A stretch of 33,432 nt of DNA from Algiphilus sp. (GTDB lineage Bacteria; Pseudomonadota; Gammaproteobacteria; Nevskiales; Nevskiaceae): positions 1 through 33,432 of the forward strand of contig JALEHA010000251.1 in the NCBI GenBank assembly GCA_022763315.1. The letters run 5' to 3'. A model generated the notes under the pieces. That model saw nothing but the letters and a program-made list of their open reading frames with translations, was not told the DNA's origin and searched no databases. Shown here piece by piece: positions 25,199-33,432 of this stretch (its first letter is position 1; the number at the start of each line of letters is the position of its first letter). The position numbers were made by a program, and so were the translations under genes.

Positions 25199-27511
25199 TT
25201 AGGGTCGTGCGCGCGACTGGACGCCTGCGGTCGTCTGGCTGGGGCCGAGCCTTGCGCGTTTGAGCAACAGCGAATTGCCGATCACTGAAAGCGAGCTCGC
25301 AGTCATGGCAATCACGCCGATCATGGGATGCAGCAAGCCCATGGCGGCGATGGGAATGGCAGCGACGTTGTACGCGCTCGCCCAGATCAGGTTCTGCGCG
25401 ATCTTTCTGAACGTGGCTTTGGAGAGCTGCATGGCTTGCACAACGCCGGTCAGTTCGCCGCGCACCAAGGTGACGTCGGCAGCCTCAATCGCCACGTCGG
25501 CACCCGCGCCAATGGCAATACCCACATTGGCCTGTTTCAGCGCTGGCGCGTCATTGATCCCGTCACCCACCATCGCAACATGATTGCCGTGCTTATCCTG
25601 AAGCTCCCGAATCGCTGCCACCTTGCCCTCCGGGAGTACGCCGGCTTGCACCTCGTCGATACCGACTTCGCTGGCGACTGCGCGTGCGGCGCGCTCGTTG
25701 TCACCCGTGATCATGACCACGTGCAACCCCAACGCATGCATGCCGCGGATAGCGGTGGCCGACTCTTCCTTGATGGTGTCGGCGACCGCAACGATGCCGC
25801 GGGCGCGGCCATTGAACGCGACCAACACGGCGGTGCGACCCCGCGCTTCCAGGTCATCAAGCGCGTGATCCAGGGCTTCCAGACCGCTGACCGATTGCTC
25901 CTCCAGTAGCGTGCGATTGCCGATCAGCACCAGGCCGTCATCGACCTTTCCGGAAACGCCGCGAGCGCCGACGGACCGGAACGCCGTCACGTCACCTGGC
26001 TGCACATGGCGCTGCGTCGCACCATCGACGATGGCGCGGGCGATGGGATGCTCGGAAGCGTTTTCCACCGTTGCCGCCCAAAACAGCAGCGCTTGTTCGG
26101 TCACGCCCTCGGCGGTAACGATCTCGGTCAGCTTGGGTTCGCCGCGCGTGATGGTGCCGGTCTTGTCCAGCACCATGACTCTGACATCCTTGAAGGTCTG
26201 AATCGCTTCGCCCGAGCGGATCAGAATGCCACGGGCGGCGCCAATACCCGAGCCGACCATCAGCGCGGTGGGCGTCGCCAAACCCAGCGCGCAAGGGCAG
26301 GCGATCACCAGGACCGCAATGGCAGCAAGAATGGCGAGCACCAGTGGGCCCGCAGTCGGGTCCACCCAGGGCAGGAATCCCGCGCCCCATTCCAAGACCG
26401 GGCGCAGGGCATCGCCGGCGACCATCCAGACCAGAAAGCTGCCAAGCGCCACCCAGAGCACCACGGGAACGAACCGTCCGGTCATCCGGTCGGCGAGTTC
26501 CTGGATCGGCACCCGCGAGCCTTGCGCCTGCTCCACCAGTCTGATCACCTGGGACAGGAAGGTATCGCCACCCACTTTGGTGGCTTTGACACGCAGCCAC
26601 CCTTCCTTGTTGATGGTCGCGCCAATAACGATATCGCCGGGCGCCTTGTAGACCGGGACGGATTCACCGGTGGCGATGGACTCATCCAGATGGCTTTCGC
26701 CCTCGATGACCGCTCCGTCGGTGGGCACCTTGTCGCCAGGGCGTACCACCATGATGTCACCCGGCTGCAGGGCCTTGACCGGCACCTCAAGTTCCCGCCC
26801 ATCGCGCTCCACGCGCGCCGTCTTTGCCCCCATCGTCAGCAGCTTACGGATCGCCTGCGAGGCTCTGCCTTTCGCTTTCGTCTCGAGATACCGTCCCAAG
26901 AGATGAAAGGTCATGATTGTCGCGGCCATTTCGATAAAGGACGTCATGCTGATAAAGAAGCCCGCCAACCCGATCAGATAGGGCGGCACGCTGCCCATGG
27001 AAATCAGCACATCCATATTGAAGGTGCGGTTGGTGAGCGAACGCCATGTAGACCGATGCGTCGCCGCGCCGCCGTACAAAAAGACCACCGGAAAGGCGAG
27101 CAACGCAATGATCGGCAAATAGCCCGGAATGGGCCGCCAGAACATGTGCGGAATCATCAACAGCATGATGAGCGTGGTGGGAACTGCTGCAATCCACAAC
27201 CGCTTCGCTGCCTCGCGCACGTAGGCGTCTTCTATTTCGGCCGCATCGGCGGCGTCATCCGCGTGCTCTTCGGACGCGACCTGAGCAACCTCGTAGCCCG
27301 CCTTTTCTACGGCTTCGCGCAGATCGCTGGTTGTCAGTGCGCCGGGATCGTATTCCACTTCAACGCGGTGCGCGGCGAGATTGGTGGTGACCTCGCCGAC
27401 ACCCGGCAAGCGCTGCAGCGAGGTCTTCACGATGCCACCGCAATGGTCGGATCCCATGCCCGGCACGATCAGCCGCGCACGTGTCCTGGTCTGCTCTGAT
27501 TGTTTATTCAT
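25199..27511 (-). CDS. copA: Copper-translocating P-type ATPase (P1B-1)
   Basis: A 770-residue ATPase exporting Cu(I). An N-terminal HMA-like domain (about 10-75) has GMGSDHC where GMxCxxC is expected: Ser21 replaces the first Cys, leaving only Cys24. The core is intact: TGES (281-284), the CPC metal site (405-407), DKTGT with phospho-Asp449, EHPIARAI, GDGINDAPA. The later helices carry SAYN and MTASS, the YN and MxxSS marks of Cu(I) ATPases. The start is set at the ATG at 27511, where the domain begins; a longer frame to 27574 has no family sequence. It lies between cusA and the small membrane proteins. Confidence 0.95.
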   Translation of the reverse strand: MNKQSEQTRTRARLIVPGMGSDHCGGIVKTSLQRLPGVGEVTTNLAAHRVEVEYDPGALTTSDLREAVEKAGYEVAQVASEEHADDAADAAEIEDAYVREAAKRLWIAAVPTTLIMLLMIPHMFWRPIPGYLPIIALLAFPVVFLYGGAATHRSTWRSLTNRTFNMDVLISMGSVPPYLIGLAGFFISMTSFIEMAATIMTFHLLGRYLETKAKGRASQAIRKLLTMGAKTARVERDGRELEVPVKALQPGDIMVVRPGDKVPTDGAVIEGESHLDESIATGESVPVYKAPGDIVIGATINKEGWLRVKATKVGGDTFLSQVIRLVEQAQGSRVPIQELADRMTGRFVPVVLWVALGSFLVWMVAGDALRPVLEWGAGFLPWVDPTAGPLVLAILAAIAVLVIACPCALGLATPTALMVGSGIGAARGILIRSGEAIQTFKDVRVMVLDKTGTITRGEPKLTEIVTAEGVTEQALLFWAATVENASEHPIARAIVDGATQRHVQPGDVTAFRSVGARGVSGKVDDGLVLIGNRTLLEEQSVSGLEALDHALDDLEARGRTAVLVAFNGRARGIVAVADTIKEESATAIRGMHALGLHVVMITGDNERAARAVASEVGIDEVQAGVLPEGKVAAIRELQDKHGNHVAMVGDGINDAPALKQANVGIAIGAGADVAIEAADVTLVRGELTGVVQAMQLSKATFRKIAQNLIWASAYNVAAIPIAAMGLLHPMIGVIAMTASSLSVIGNSLLLKRARLGPSQTTAGVQSRARP

Positions 27512-27552
27512 ATCGTTCCACTTCTTCGCTGTGCGATGACTTGTCGAAGGCA

Positions 27553-27571
27553 CGGGGAAGACACTTCCCCG
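27553..27571 (-). terminator. Hairpin between cusA and copA
   Basis: CGGGGAAG (27553-27560), loop ACA, CTTCCCCG (27564-27571), an 8-bp perfect stem, followed directly by a 10-base palindrome GCACCGGTGC (27571-27580). It is 33-60 bases past the cusA stop. There is no T-tract, so it may reduce rather than end read-through into copA, or be an operator. Confidence 0.4.
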
Positions 27572-27612
27572 CACCGGTGCAAAAGCCGCGTGCCTGGCCG
27601 GCGATCCATTGC

Positions 27613-30600
27613 CTATGGATCCATGCCGCGTTCACCGGCGGTTGGGGGCCTGGGTCGCGACGTCAGCACGTACACCGCCGGGAGCAGGAGCAGTGCGAGC
27701 AACAAGGTCGTGACCATGCCGCCGACCATGGGCGCGGCGATTCGACGCATGACCTCGGAGCCTGTGCCACTACTCAGCATGATGGGAATCAGCCCGGCAA
27801 TCGTGGCGGTAGCCGTCATCACCACCGGGCGCAACCGTCGCTGCGCGCCGGTTTCCACCGCGGCAACGAAAGCGTTTCGGTCCGCATCGTCGGTCAGATC
27901 CCGGCATTCCTGTCGCAGGTAGCTGAGCATGACGACACTGATCTCCACCGCCACGCCGGCCAGCGCGATAAAGCCGACGGCCACGGCGATCGACATGGAG
28001 AAGCCGAGTGCATAGAGCAGCCAGAATCCGCCGGCCAGGCTCAAGGGCACCGTCGCCAGGATGATGAGCACTGGCGCGGCCTGTCTGAAGGCGAGATACA
28101 GCAACATAACGATCACTGCCAGCGTGGCGGGCACCACCAGACGCAGGCGCTCGGCGGCACGTTGCATGTATTCGTACTGACCGGACCACACCAGGCTGTA
28201 ACCCGGTGGCAGCTCGAGCTGTTCCGAGACGCGCTGCTTGGCGGCCTCCACATAGCTGCCGAGGTCACGGCCAGCGATATCGACATAGACCCAGCCGCTG
28301 AGACGGGCATTCTCGCTCTTGATCACCGGTGCGCCCGCTTCGATGCGGATGTCCGCCACATCACCAAGTACGATCCATTGCCCATTGGGCGTCATCAGAG
28401 GCAGATGACGCATGGCCTCTGGCGACCCTCGCCACGCCTGCGGATAGCGCAGATTGACCGGATAGCGTTCCCGGCCCTCCACGGTTTCGGTCAGATTCAT
28501 GCCGCCGATCGCGCTTTGCACCACGGTGTGGAGCTCCGCCACATTGAGCCCATAGCGGCCGGCTGCATCGCGATCGATGTCGATGGTGACGTAACGCCCA
28601 CCCGCGACCCGTTCGGCGAAGACACTGACCGTCCCCTCAACCGCGCCCACGATGGTCTCGATCTGCCGGCCAATATCCTGGATCGTCGTCAGCTCGGGGC
28701 CACGAATCTTGATCCCCACGGGTGTCTTGATGCCGGTCGCCAACATGTCGATGCGTGTGCGGATGGGCATCACCCAGGCGTTGGTGAGGCCGGGGATATC
28801 CACCCGCTGACGGATTTCGGCACGGATGTCCTCCAGCGTCATGCCCGGTCGCCACTCGGATTCGGGTTTGAAGGTGATGGTGGTTTCAATCATCGTCAGC
28901 GGCGCGGGATCGGTGGCGGTTTCCGCGCGCCCGATCTTGCCGAACACGGTATCCACCTCTGGCACGCTCTTGATCAGCTTGTCGGTCTGTTGCAGCAGCT
29001 GTCGCGCCATGCCGATGCTGATGCCAGGCTCTGTGGTAGGCATGTACATCCAGTCGCCTTCATCGAGCGGCGGCATGAACTCGCTACCGAGCTGACTGGC
29101 AGGGTAGAGGCCGCTCAGGGCCACCACGAGGCCTGCGGTCACTACCATCCAGGGATGGCGCGTCACCGCCCTTACCAGGGGGCGATAGACCGCCACCAAC
29201 GCGCGATTGATGGGATTTTGCTCTGCGGAACGAATCCGCCCCCGCACGAACAGGCCCATCAGCACCGGAATCAAGGTCACGGCCAGTCCGGCTGCCGCGG
29301 CCATGGCATAGGTCTTGGTGAAGGCCAGGGGCGCGAACAACCGTCCTTCCTGCGCCTGCAGACTGAACACCGGGATGAAGGACAGCGTGATGATGGCCAA
29401 CGAGAAGAACAACGGCGGCCCAACCTCGCAGGCGGCATCGCGCACCTTTTGCCAGTGCGAACGCGCATCCTTGCGCGCCAGATGCACGTGCAGGTTTTCC
29501 ACCATGACGATGGCGCCATCGACCATGGCTCCGATGGCGATGGCAATGCCGCCCAGCGACATGATGTTGGCGTTGAGCCCCTGCATTCGCATGACCAGAA
29601 AGGCCGCCAGGATGCCGATCGGTAATCCGATCACTGCAACCAATGCCGAGCGCAAGTGAAACAAGAACAGGGCGCAGATCACCGCCACGATGAGCAGCTC
29701 TTCGATCAGCGTTGTCCGCAATGTGTTGATCGAGCGCCCAATGAGCGCGGAGCGGTCGTAGGTCGGCACCACTTCAACACCCTCGGGCAGGCTGTTCTTG
29801 AGTTCCTCCAGCCGCGCCCGGACACGGTCGATCGTCGCCTGCGCGTTTTCGCCCTGACGCATCACGACGATGCCGCCGACCACCTCGCCCTCGCCATTGA
29901 GTTCGGCGATGCCTCGCCGCATCTGCGGGCCGAGCCGCACCTCCGCCACATCCTCCAGGCGCACGACGGTGCCGTCCCGCGTACTGATCAAGGGAATGGC
30001 GCGCAGGTCTTCCACCGCGTCGAGATAGCCGGTGGCGCGCACCATGTATTCGGCCTCGGCCATCTCGATCACGCCCCCGCCGCTTTCCTGGTTGGCACGG
30101 ACAATGGCGCTGCGCAGCGCGGATAGCGACAGGTCATGCGCACGCAGTCGGTCGGGATCCGCGACCACCTGATACTGCTTGACCATGCCACCGACCGTGG
30201 CGACCTCCGCCACGCCCTCTACCGCCTGCAGCTCAAATTTCAGCAGCCAGTTCTGCAGGCTGGTGAGTTCCGCGAGATTGTGCCCTCCGCTACGGTCCAC
30301 CAACGCGTACTCGTAGACCCAGCCGACACCGGTGGCATCGGGCCCTAGTTTCGGTCGCGCCGCGGCGGGAAGCTCGGCCGACACCTGCGACAGCGATTCC
30401 AGTACCCGTGAACGCGCCCAATAGGGGTCGGTGCCCTCATCGAAGATGACGTAGACAAAGGAGTCGCCAAAAAAGGAGTAGCCCCGAACCGTCTTGGCCT
30501 TGGGTACGGCCAGCATTGCCGTGGAGAGCGGGTAGGTGACCTGCTGTTCCACCACCTTCGGCGCCTGACCGGCATAAGCGGTACGCACCACCACCTGGAC

Positions 30601-30732
30601 ATCGGACAGATCAGGAATCGCGTCCACCGGTGTCGCGCGCAAGGCGACCAGGCCGGCCACCACCAGAAAGGCGGTGGCAATGAGCACCAGCGGGCGGTTG
30701 AGCAACGACCACTCGATGACGCGCGTGATCAT
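27613..30732 (-). CDS. cusA: CusA-type Cu/Ag RND efflux pump
   Basis: A 1039-residue HME-RND pump that moves Cu(I)/Ag(I) from the periplasm to the outside with protons. The start PVDAIPDLSDVQVVVRTAYAGQAPKVVEQQVTYPLSTAMLAVPKAKTVRG follows E. coli CusA closely, and EGTDPYWARSRVLE and GPDATGVGWVYEYAL are shared. The acidic helix is AIGAMVDGAIVMVEN, the Cu/Ag (HME4-like) form, with Gly where Ala is common. The copper-binding methionines appear in the MYMPTTEPG and IDMLATGIKTPVGIK stretches. It overlaps cusB by four bases and is the last of the cusCBA trio. Confidence 0.95.
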   Translation of the reverse strand: MITRVIEWSLLNRPLVLIATAFLVVAGLVALRATPVDAIPDLSDVQVVVRTAYAGQAPKVVEQQVTYPLSTAMLAVPKAKTVRGYSFFGDSFVYVIFDEGTDPYWARSRVLESLSQVSAELPAAARPKLGPDATGVGWVYEYALVDRSGGHNLAELTSLQNWLLKFELQAVEGVAEVATVGGMVKQYQVVADPDRLRAHDLSLSALRSAIVRANQESGGGVIEMAEAEYMVRATGYLDAVEDLRAIPLISTRDGTVVRLEDVAEVRLGPQMRRGIAELNGEGEVVGGIVVMRQGENAQATIDRVRARLEELKNSLPEGVEVVPTYDRSALIGRSINTLRTTLIEELLIVAVICALFLFHLRSALVAVIGLPIGILAAFLVMRMQGLNANIMSLGGIAIAIGAMVDGAIVMVENLHVHLARKDARSHWQKVRDAACEVGPPLFFSLAIITLSFIPVFSLQAQEGRLFAPLAFTKTYAMAAAAGLAVTLIPVLMGLFVRGRIRSAEQNPINRALVAVYRPLVRAVTRHPWMVVTAGLVVALSGLYPASQLGSEFMPPLDEGDWMYMPTTEPGISIGMARQLLQQTDKLIKSVPEVDTVFGKIGRAETATDPAPLTMIETTITFKPESEWRPGMTLEDIRAEIRQRVDIPGLTNAWVMPIRTRIDMLATGIKTPVGIKIRGPELTTIQDIGRQIETIVGAVEGTVSVFAERVAGGRYVTIDIDRDAAGRYGLNVAELHTVVQSAIGGMNLTETVEGRERYPVNLRYPQAWRGSPEAMRHLPLMTPNGQWIVLGDVADIRIEAGAPVIKSENARLSGWVYVDIAGRDLGSYVEAAKQRVSEQLELPPGYSLVWSGQYEYMQRAAERLRLVVPATLAVIVMLLYLAFRQAAPVLIILATVPLSLAGGFWLLYALGFSMSIAVAVGFIALAGVAVEISVVMLSYLRQECRDLTDDADRNAFVAAVETGAQRRLRPVVMTATATIAGLIPIMLSSGTGSEVMRRIAAPMVGGMVTTLLLALLLLPAVYVLTSRPRPPTAGERGMDP

Positions 30733-32060
30733 GGATGCGCCTCATGCGCTGCTGCCGGCGCGTCCCCACGCGGGGATGTCTGCATCGCATCGTGGTCGTG
30801 CGCTTCGCCGGCGCGGTCTTCATGGGTCTGCGGATCCGCTGAAGCCCCGCCAATCCGCAAGGCTTCGGCCTCGACCTGGGCTTCGGTATCGAGCATGAAC
30901 TGTCCCTGGATCACGACGCGCTCGCCGTCGCTGAGGCCTTCCCGAATTTCCCAACGGTCGGCCACACGCTGACCCAGCGCGACGCGTGTCACCGCAAAGC
31001 GCCCGTCGCCCAACGCCTTGATCACACGATCCACCTGGCCATCGCGAATGACGCTGCTGACAGGCACACTGAGAACGGACGGTGTTGGTGGGAGCGCAAT
31101 GGACGCGCGCGCGAACATGCCCGGGTGCAGACGACCGTCGCTGTTGTCGACCACCAGACGCAGCGCCAGGGTGCGCGTGGTGGCATCCACCGTGCTGCTG
31201 CGCCGCTCGACCGTTGCCGTCCATTCTTCACCCGGATACGCGCCCACCCGCACGGTCGCCTTTGATCCAGGCCGCAGCGCGGCCACTCGTCCTTCCTCGA
31301 CGTCGGCCAGCATCCACAGCCGATCCAGGCGCGCGACCGTCATCAGGTGCGTGCCGGGCTGCACGTACTGTCCAGGACGCACGGCGAGGGCGGTCACCAG
31401 CCCGGCCGAGACGGCCTGTACCCGCACCGTGTCGCTGGCCTTGCCGCGCTTCCGTACCGCCTTGATTTGCGCGTCGCGATAGCCCAGCGCGCGCAGTCGC
31501 TCCGCCGCCGCTGCCTGCAACCCCGCGTTGCCCGCCGCCGCGAGGAAATCGGATTCCGCGGAGTAGAACTTGGGCGAGAAAAGCTGGTAGAGGCTATCGC
31601 CCGTTGCCACGGGGTCGCCGCTACCCGAAACCCCCAACGCCTGCACCCAGCCCTCTGCGCGGCTGTGCACGCGAACCTCACGCGTCGGGTCGATCGCGAT
31701 GGAACCCACCACCGATAGCACGGGCGACAGCGGCGCGCGTTCCACCAAAGCCGTTCGCACGCCCAGATTCTGGATGGATGCAGCCGACACCGTGATCTGG
31801 CTCGGGTCCGCTTCATCCGCTTCGCATTTGGGCACAAGATCCATGCCCATGGGCGACTTGCCTGGCGCATCACGGCGGTAACTGGCGTCCATCGGCGCCA
31901 CCCAGTACGCCGGTTGGGCACCACCGGGGCAGGGTCCGTCCGCCGTTGTTTGCGCGCCGGAGCCGCCCTCCGTCGAGAGGCCCCCCTGTGCCAACCAGAA
32001 GCCGAATCCGGCCCCGAGCAACAACGCGCACAGCAGGAAGAAAAGGCTACGAGACATCAT
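30729..32060 (-). CDS. cusB: CusB-type periplasmic adaptor
   Basis: A 443-residue membrane fusion protein. An N-terminal helix (residues 5-25) is followed by a heavy-metal-binding domain at about 51-78: YWVAPMDASYRRDAPGKSPMGMDLVPKC, which binds copper through Met/His. The adaptor core has VRVHSRAEGWVQALGVSGSGDPVATGDSLYQLFSPKFYSAESDFLAAA, coiled hairpin and barrel regions. The C-terminus is rich in His and Asp (THEDRAGEAHDHDAM), as in several CusB proteins, and could act as a metal sink. It overlaps cusC and cusA by four bases each. Confidence 0.93.
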   Translation of the reverse strand: MMSRSLFFLLCALLLGAGFGFWLAQGGLSTEGGSGAQTTADGPCPGGAQPAYWVAPMDASYRRDAPGKSPMGMDLVPKCEADEADPSQITVSAASIQNLGVRTALVERAPLSPVLSVVGSIAIDPTREVRVHSRAEGWVQALGVSGSGDPVATGDSLYQLFSPKFYSAESDFLAAAGNAGLQAAAAERLRALGYRDAQIKAVRKRGKASDTVRVQAVSAGLVTALAVRPGQYVQPGTHLMTVARLDRLWMLADVEEGRVAALRPGSKATVRVGAYPGEEWTATVERRSSTVDATTRTLALRLVVDNSDGRLHPGMFARASIALPPTPSVLSVPVSSVIRDGQVDRVIKALGDGRFAVTRVALGQRVADRWEIREGLSDGERVVIQGQFMLDTEAQVEAEALRIGGASADPQTHEDRAGEAHDHDAMQTSPRGDAPAAAHEAHP

Positions 32061-33361
32061 GGCCGGGCCTCCGGAATCAGTTGCGCATCGAGCGCGCCGC
32101 CGGTCAGCAGCGCAAGTTCCGCAAGGGTCTGGAAGGCGTCACGCTGACTTCGCAGGTGCCCTGTATGGACCGCCAGCCATTCCGTTTCTGCGTCGATCAC
32201 AGCCTGCACATCACCGCGACCGCGCGAATACAGCGCCAGCGCGGCGTCACGGCTTTGCCCGGCAAGGCTCTGCAACGTGTCGGCATAGAGTTGTCGCGCA
32301 CGCTCCGCCGCCCGCCACCGGGCGTACGCACTGCGCACATCGGCGCGCAGCCGGTGCGCCAGGTCCGCGCGCTCCGCCCGCAGCGCATCTGCCTGCGCGC
32401 GCGCGCTGGCGGTGGCGGCATCATATTTGTCCTGACCCAGGGGAAGACTGAGCGCAACACCCACCTGCGTCCGGTAAGGCTCGCGCGGCAGCGTGCCCAC
32501 ATGATTGGCGCTGAGCGTCACATCGGGCCGGCGAGCGAGGTCGCGTAGCGACTGCTGTGAATCGGCGGAGCGCGCGCGTGCATCCAACACCGACAGCGCG
32601 GGGTGATTGCGCTCGGCCGCCGCCATCAAACGGGAGAGCTCCGGCGTCTGAGTCCGCACCGGGATGCCCGCGGCATCGGGCAGGGCGTGTCCCATCGGCG
32701 CCTGCCGCAGTGCGTTGATGCGACCGCGCACGGCCTCCCGCTGCGCCTCCAACTGCCATTGCGCCTCGCGCAGTCGCATCAAGCGCACCTGCGCCGCCAA
32801 CGGCTCCTGCTGCGTGCCACTTCCCGCCGCGTAGCGCTGCTCGGCCACCGCCACCAGGGTGCGAAGCTGCTCCTGCTGCCCCTGGTTGATGCGCAAGGCC
32901 GCGCCCAGATAGGCCCAGTCGGCATAGGCGGATCGGGCCTCAAAAGCCAGTTCGCGCCGACGCGCGTGCAGTCCGTGGCGCGCGGCATCCACCAATGCCT
33001 CGGCCTGCCGGCGTCGCAGTGCCCGTTTGCCGGGCCAAGGGAGCGTCTGCGAAATCCCCACGATGTGACCGGTGTCGACGGAGGGATCGCCCACCGACTT
33101 GGGCGCGATGGCGTAGCTCAGGCGCGGATCGTCTAGCGCATCGGCACTGCGCGCTTCCGCCGAACGCGCGCGCTGGTGGGCGGTGTAGGCGGCGATGCTC
33201 GCATTCGCGCGCAGCACCTGATCCACCAGGGCCTGGCTGGTCAATGGGGAAGGCGGCTCGGCGGCCACCAGGCTGCCGCTCATGGCCGCCATCAGCAACA
33301 TGGACGCAGCGGCCAGACGTCGGCCACGTCCGCAGCAAGAAAACTGAGTCACGGGTTCCAT
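32057..33361 (-). CDS. cusC: CusC-type outer-membrane channel
   Basis: A 434-residue TolC/OMF-family protein with a signal sequence (AAASMLLMAAMSGSLVAA) and two OEP repeats; SAEARSADALDDPRLSYAIAPKSVGD and the later RGRGDVQAVIDAETEWLAVH belong to the channel helices. The ATG at 33361 has GAGG directly before it, which is too close; a GTG nine bases downstream at 33352 has better spacing, so the true start may be there. It has no lipobox like E. coli CusC. First gene of the block in the window; its promoter is beyond 33361. The gene is divergent to nothing visible. Confidence 0.9.
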   Translation of the reverse strand: MEPVTQFSCCGRGRRLAAASMLLMAAMSGSLVAAEPPSPLTSQALVDQVLRANASIAAYTAHQRARSAEARSADALDDPRLSYAIAPKSVGDPSVDTGHIVGISQTLPWPGKRALRRRQAEALVDAARHGLHARRRELAFEARSAYADWAYLGAALRINQGQQEQLRTLVAVAEQRYAAGSGTQQEPLAAQVRLMRLREAQWQLEAQREAVRGRINALRQAPMGHALPDAAGIPVRTQTPELSRLMAAAERNHPALSVLDARARSADSQQSLRDLARRPDVTLSANHVGTLPREPYRTQVGVALSLPLGQDKYDAATASARAQADALRAERADLAHRLRADVRSAYARWRAAERARQLYADTLQSLAGQSRDAALALYSRGRGDVQAVIDAETEWLAVHTGHLRSQRDAFQTLAELALLTGGALDAQLIPEARP

Positions 33362-33432
33362 CCTCGAAGTCCGGGGTGCGACAACACCTGGATCGGCCGT
33401 GCCGAAGGCACGCGGGAGTGCGCTGCGCGTAC
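33362..33432. other. Upstream region of the cus/cop operon, window edge
   Basis: The last 71 bases carry no open gene. The promoter of the copper operon, and probably its regulator, lie at or beyond this edge. A small CGTGCC-GAA-GGCACG hairpin (33398-33412) is visible but has no terminator features. Confidence 0.5.

Noticed and set aside
33398-33412. CGTGCC-GAA-GGCACG hairpin at the window edge
   Set aside because: Short stem, no T-tract in either direction and context lies outside the window.

Overview
The window looks like chromosomal DNA of a GC-rich (low-to-mid 60s % by eye) aerobic gammaproteobacterium that uses hydrocarbons. An order such as Nevskiales/Salinisphaerales would fit, but this is inferred from gene content (AlkB-rubredoxin fusion, PomAB-like stator, CusCBA/CzcCBA pumps), not from a marker gene. 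Nearly all of it is coding and no base is ambiguous. I see no rRNA, tRNA, CRISPR array, transposase or integrase.

Layout. 1-5916: housekeeping and mixed genes, mostly on the minus strand: a TetR repressor overlapping a truncated PF10118-type hydrolase, a small DUF6455 protein behind a textbook FNR/Anr promoter, a cupin, an NmrA-like NAD(P)-binding protein, truD and metY. 6166-9209: two PepSY proteins, transcribed divergently, then an OmpR-type response regulator and its histidine kinase in a tightly overlapping operon. 9253-11602: a MAPEG membrane protein and a stand-alone PomA/PomB-like stator pair. 11689-17697: a CzcCBA-type heavy-metal RND efflux operon led by a small His-rich CzcI-like protein. 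17930-19915: two more MAPEG-family proteins around a GNAT acetyltransferase and a small VOC/glyoxalase-like protein. 20010-22664: an alkane hydroxylase fused to a rubredoxin, divergent from an AraC regulator, with a 21-bp-period direct repeat between them. 22674-33361: a minus-strand copper/silver resistance block that reads cusC-cusB-cusA, copA, DUF2933, DUF411, DUF5676, then an APC-family permease.

How the genes fit together. The two RND operons suggest separate export of divalent metals (Czc type) and Cu(I)/Ag(I) (Cus type). CopA would move Cu(I) from cytoplasm to periplasm and CusCBA from periplasm to outside; the small DUF2933/DUF411/DUF5676 proteins are membrane or periplasmic and sit in the same transcription unit. 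The AraC regulator probably controls alkB through the paired repeats. The least explained parts are the copper accessory set with its permease, the Ser-for-Cys change in the CopA metal-binding domain, the three MAPEG paralogues within about 10 kb, and the FNR-controlled DUF6455 protein.
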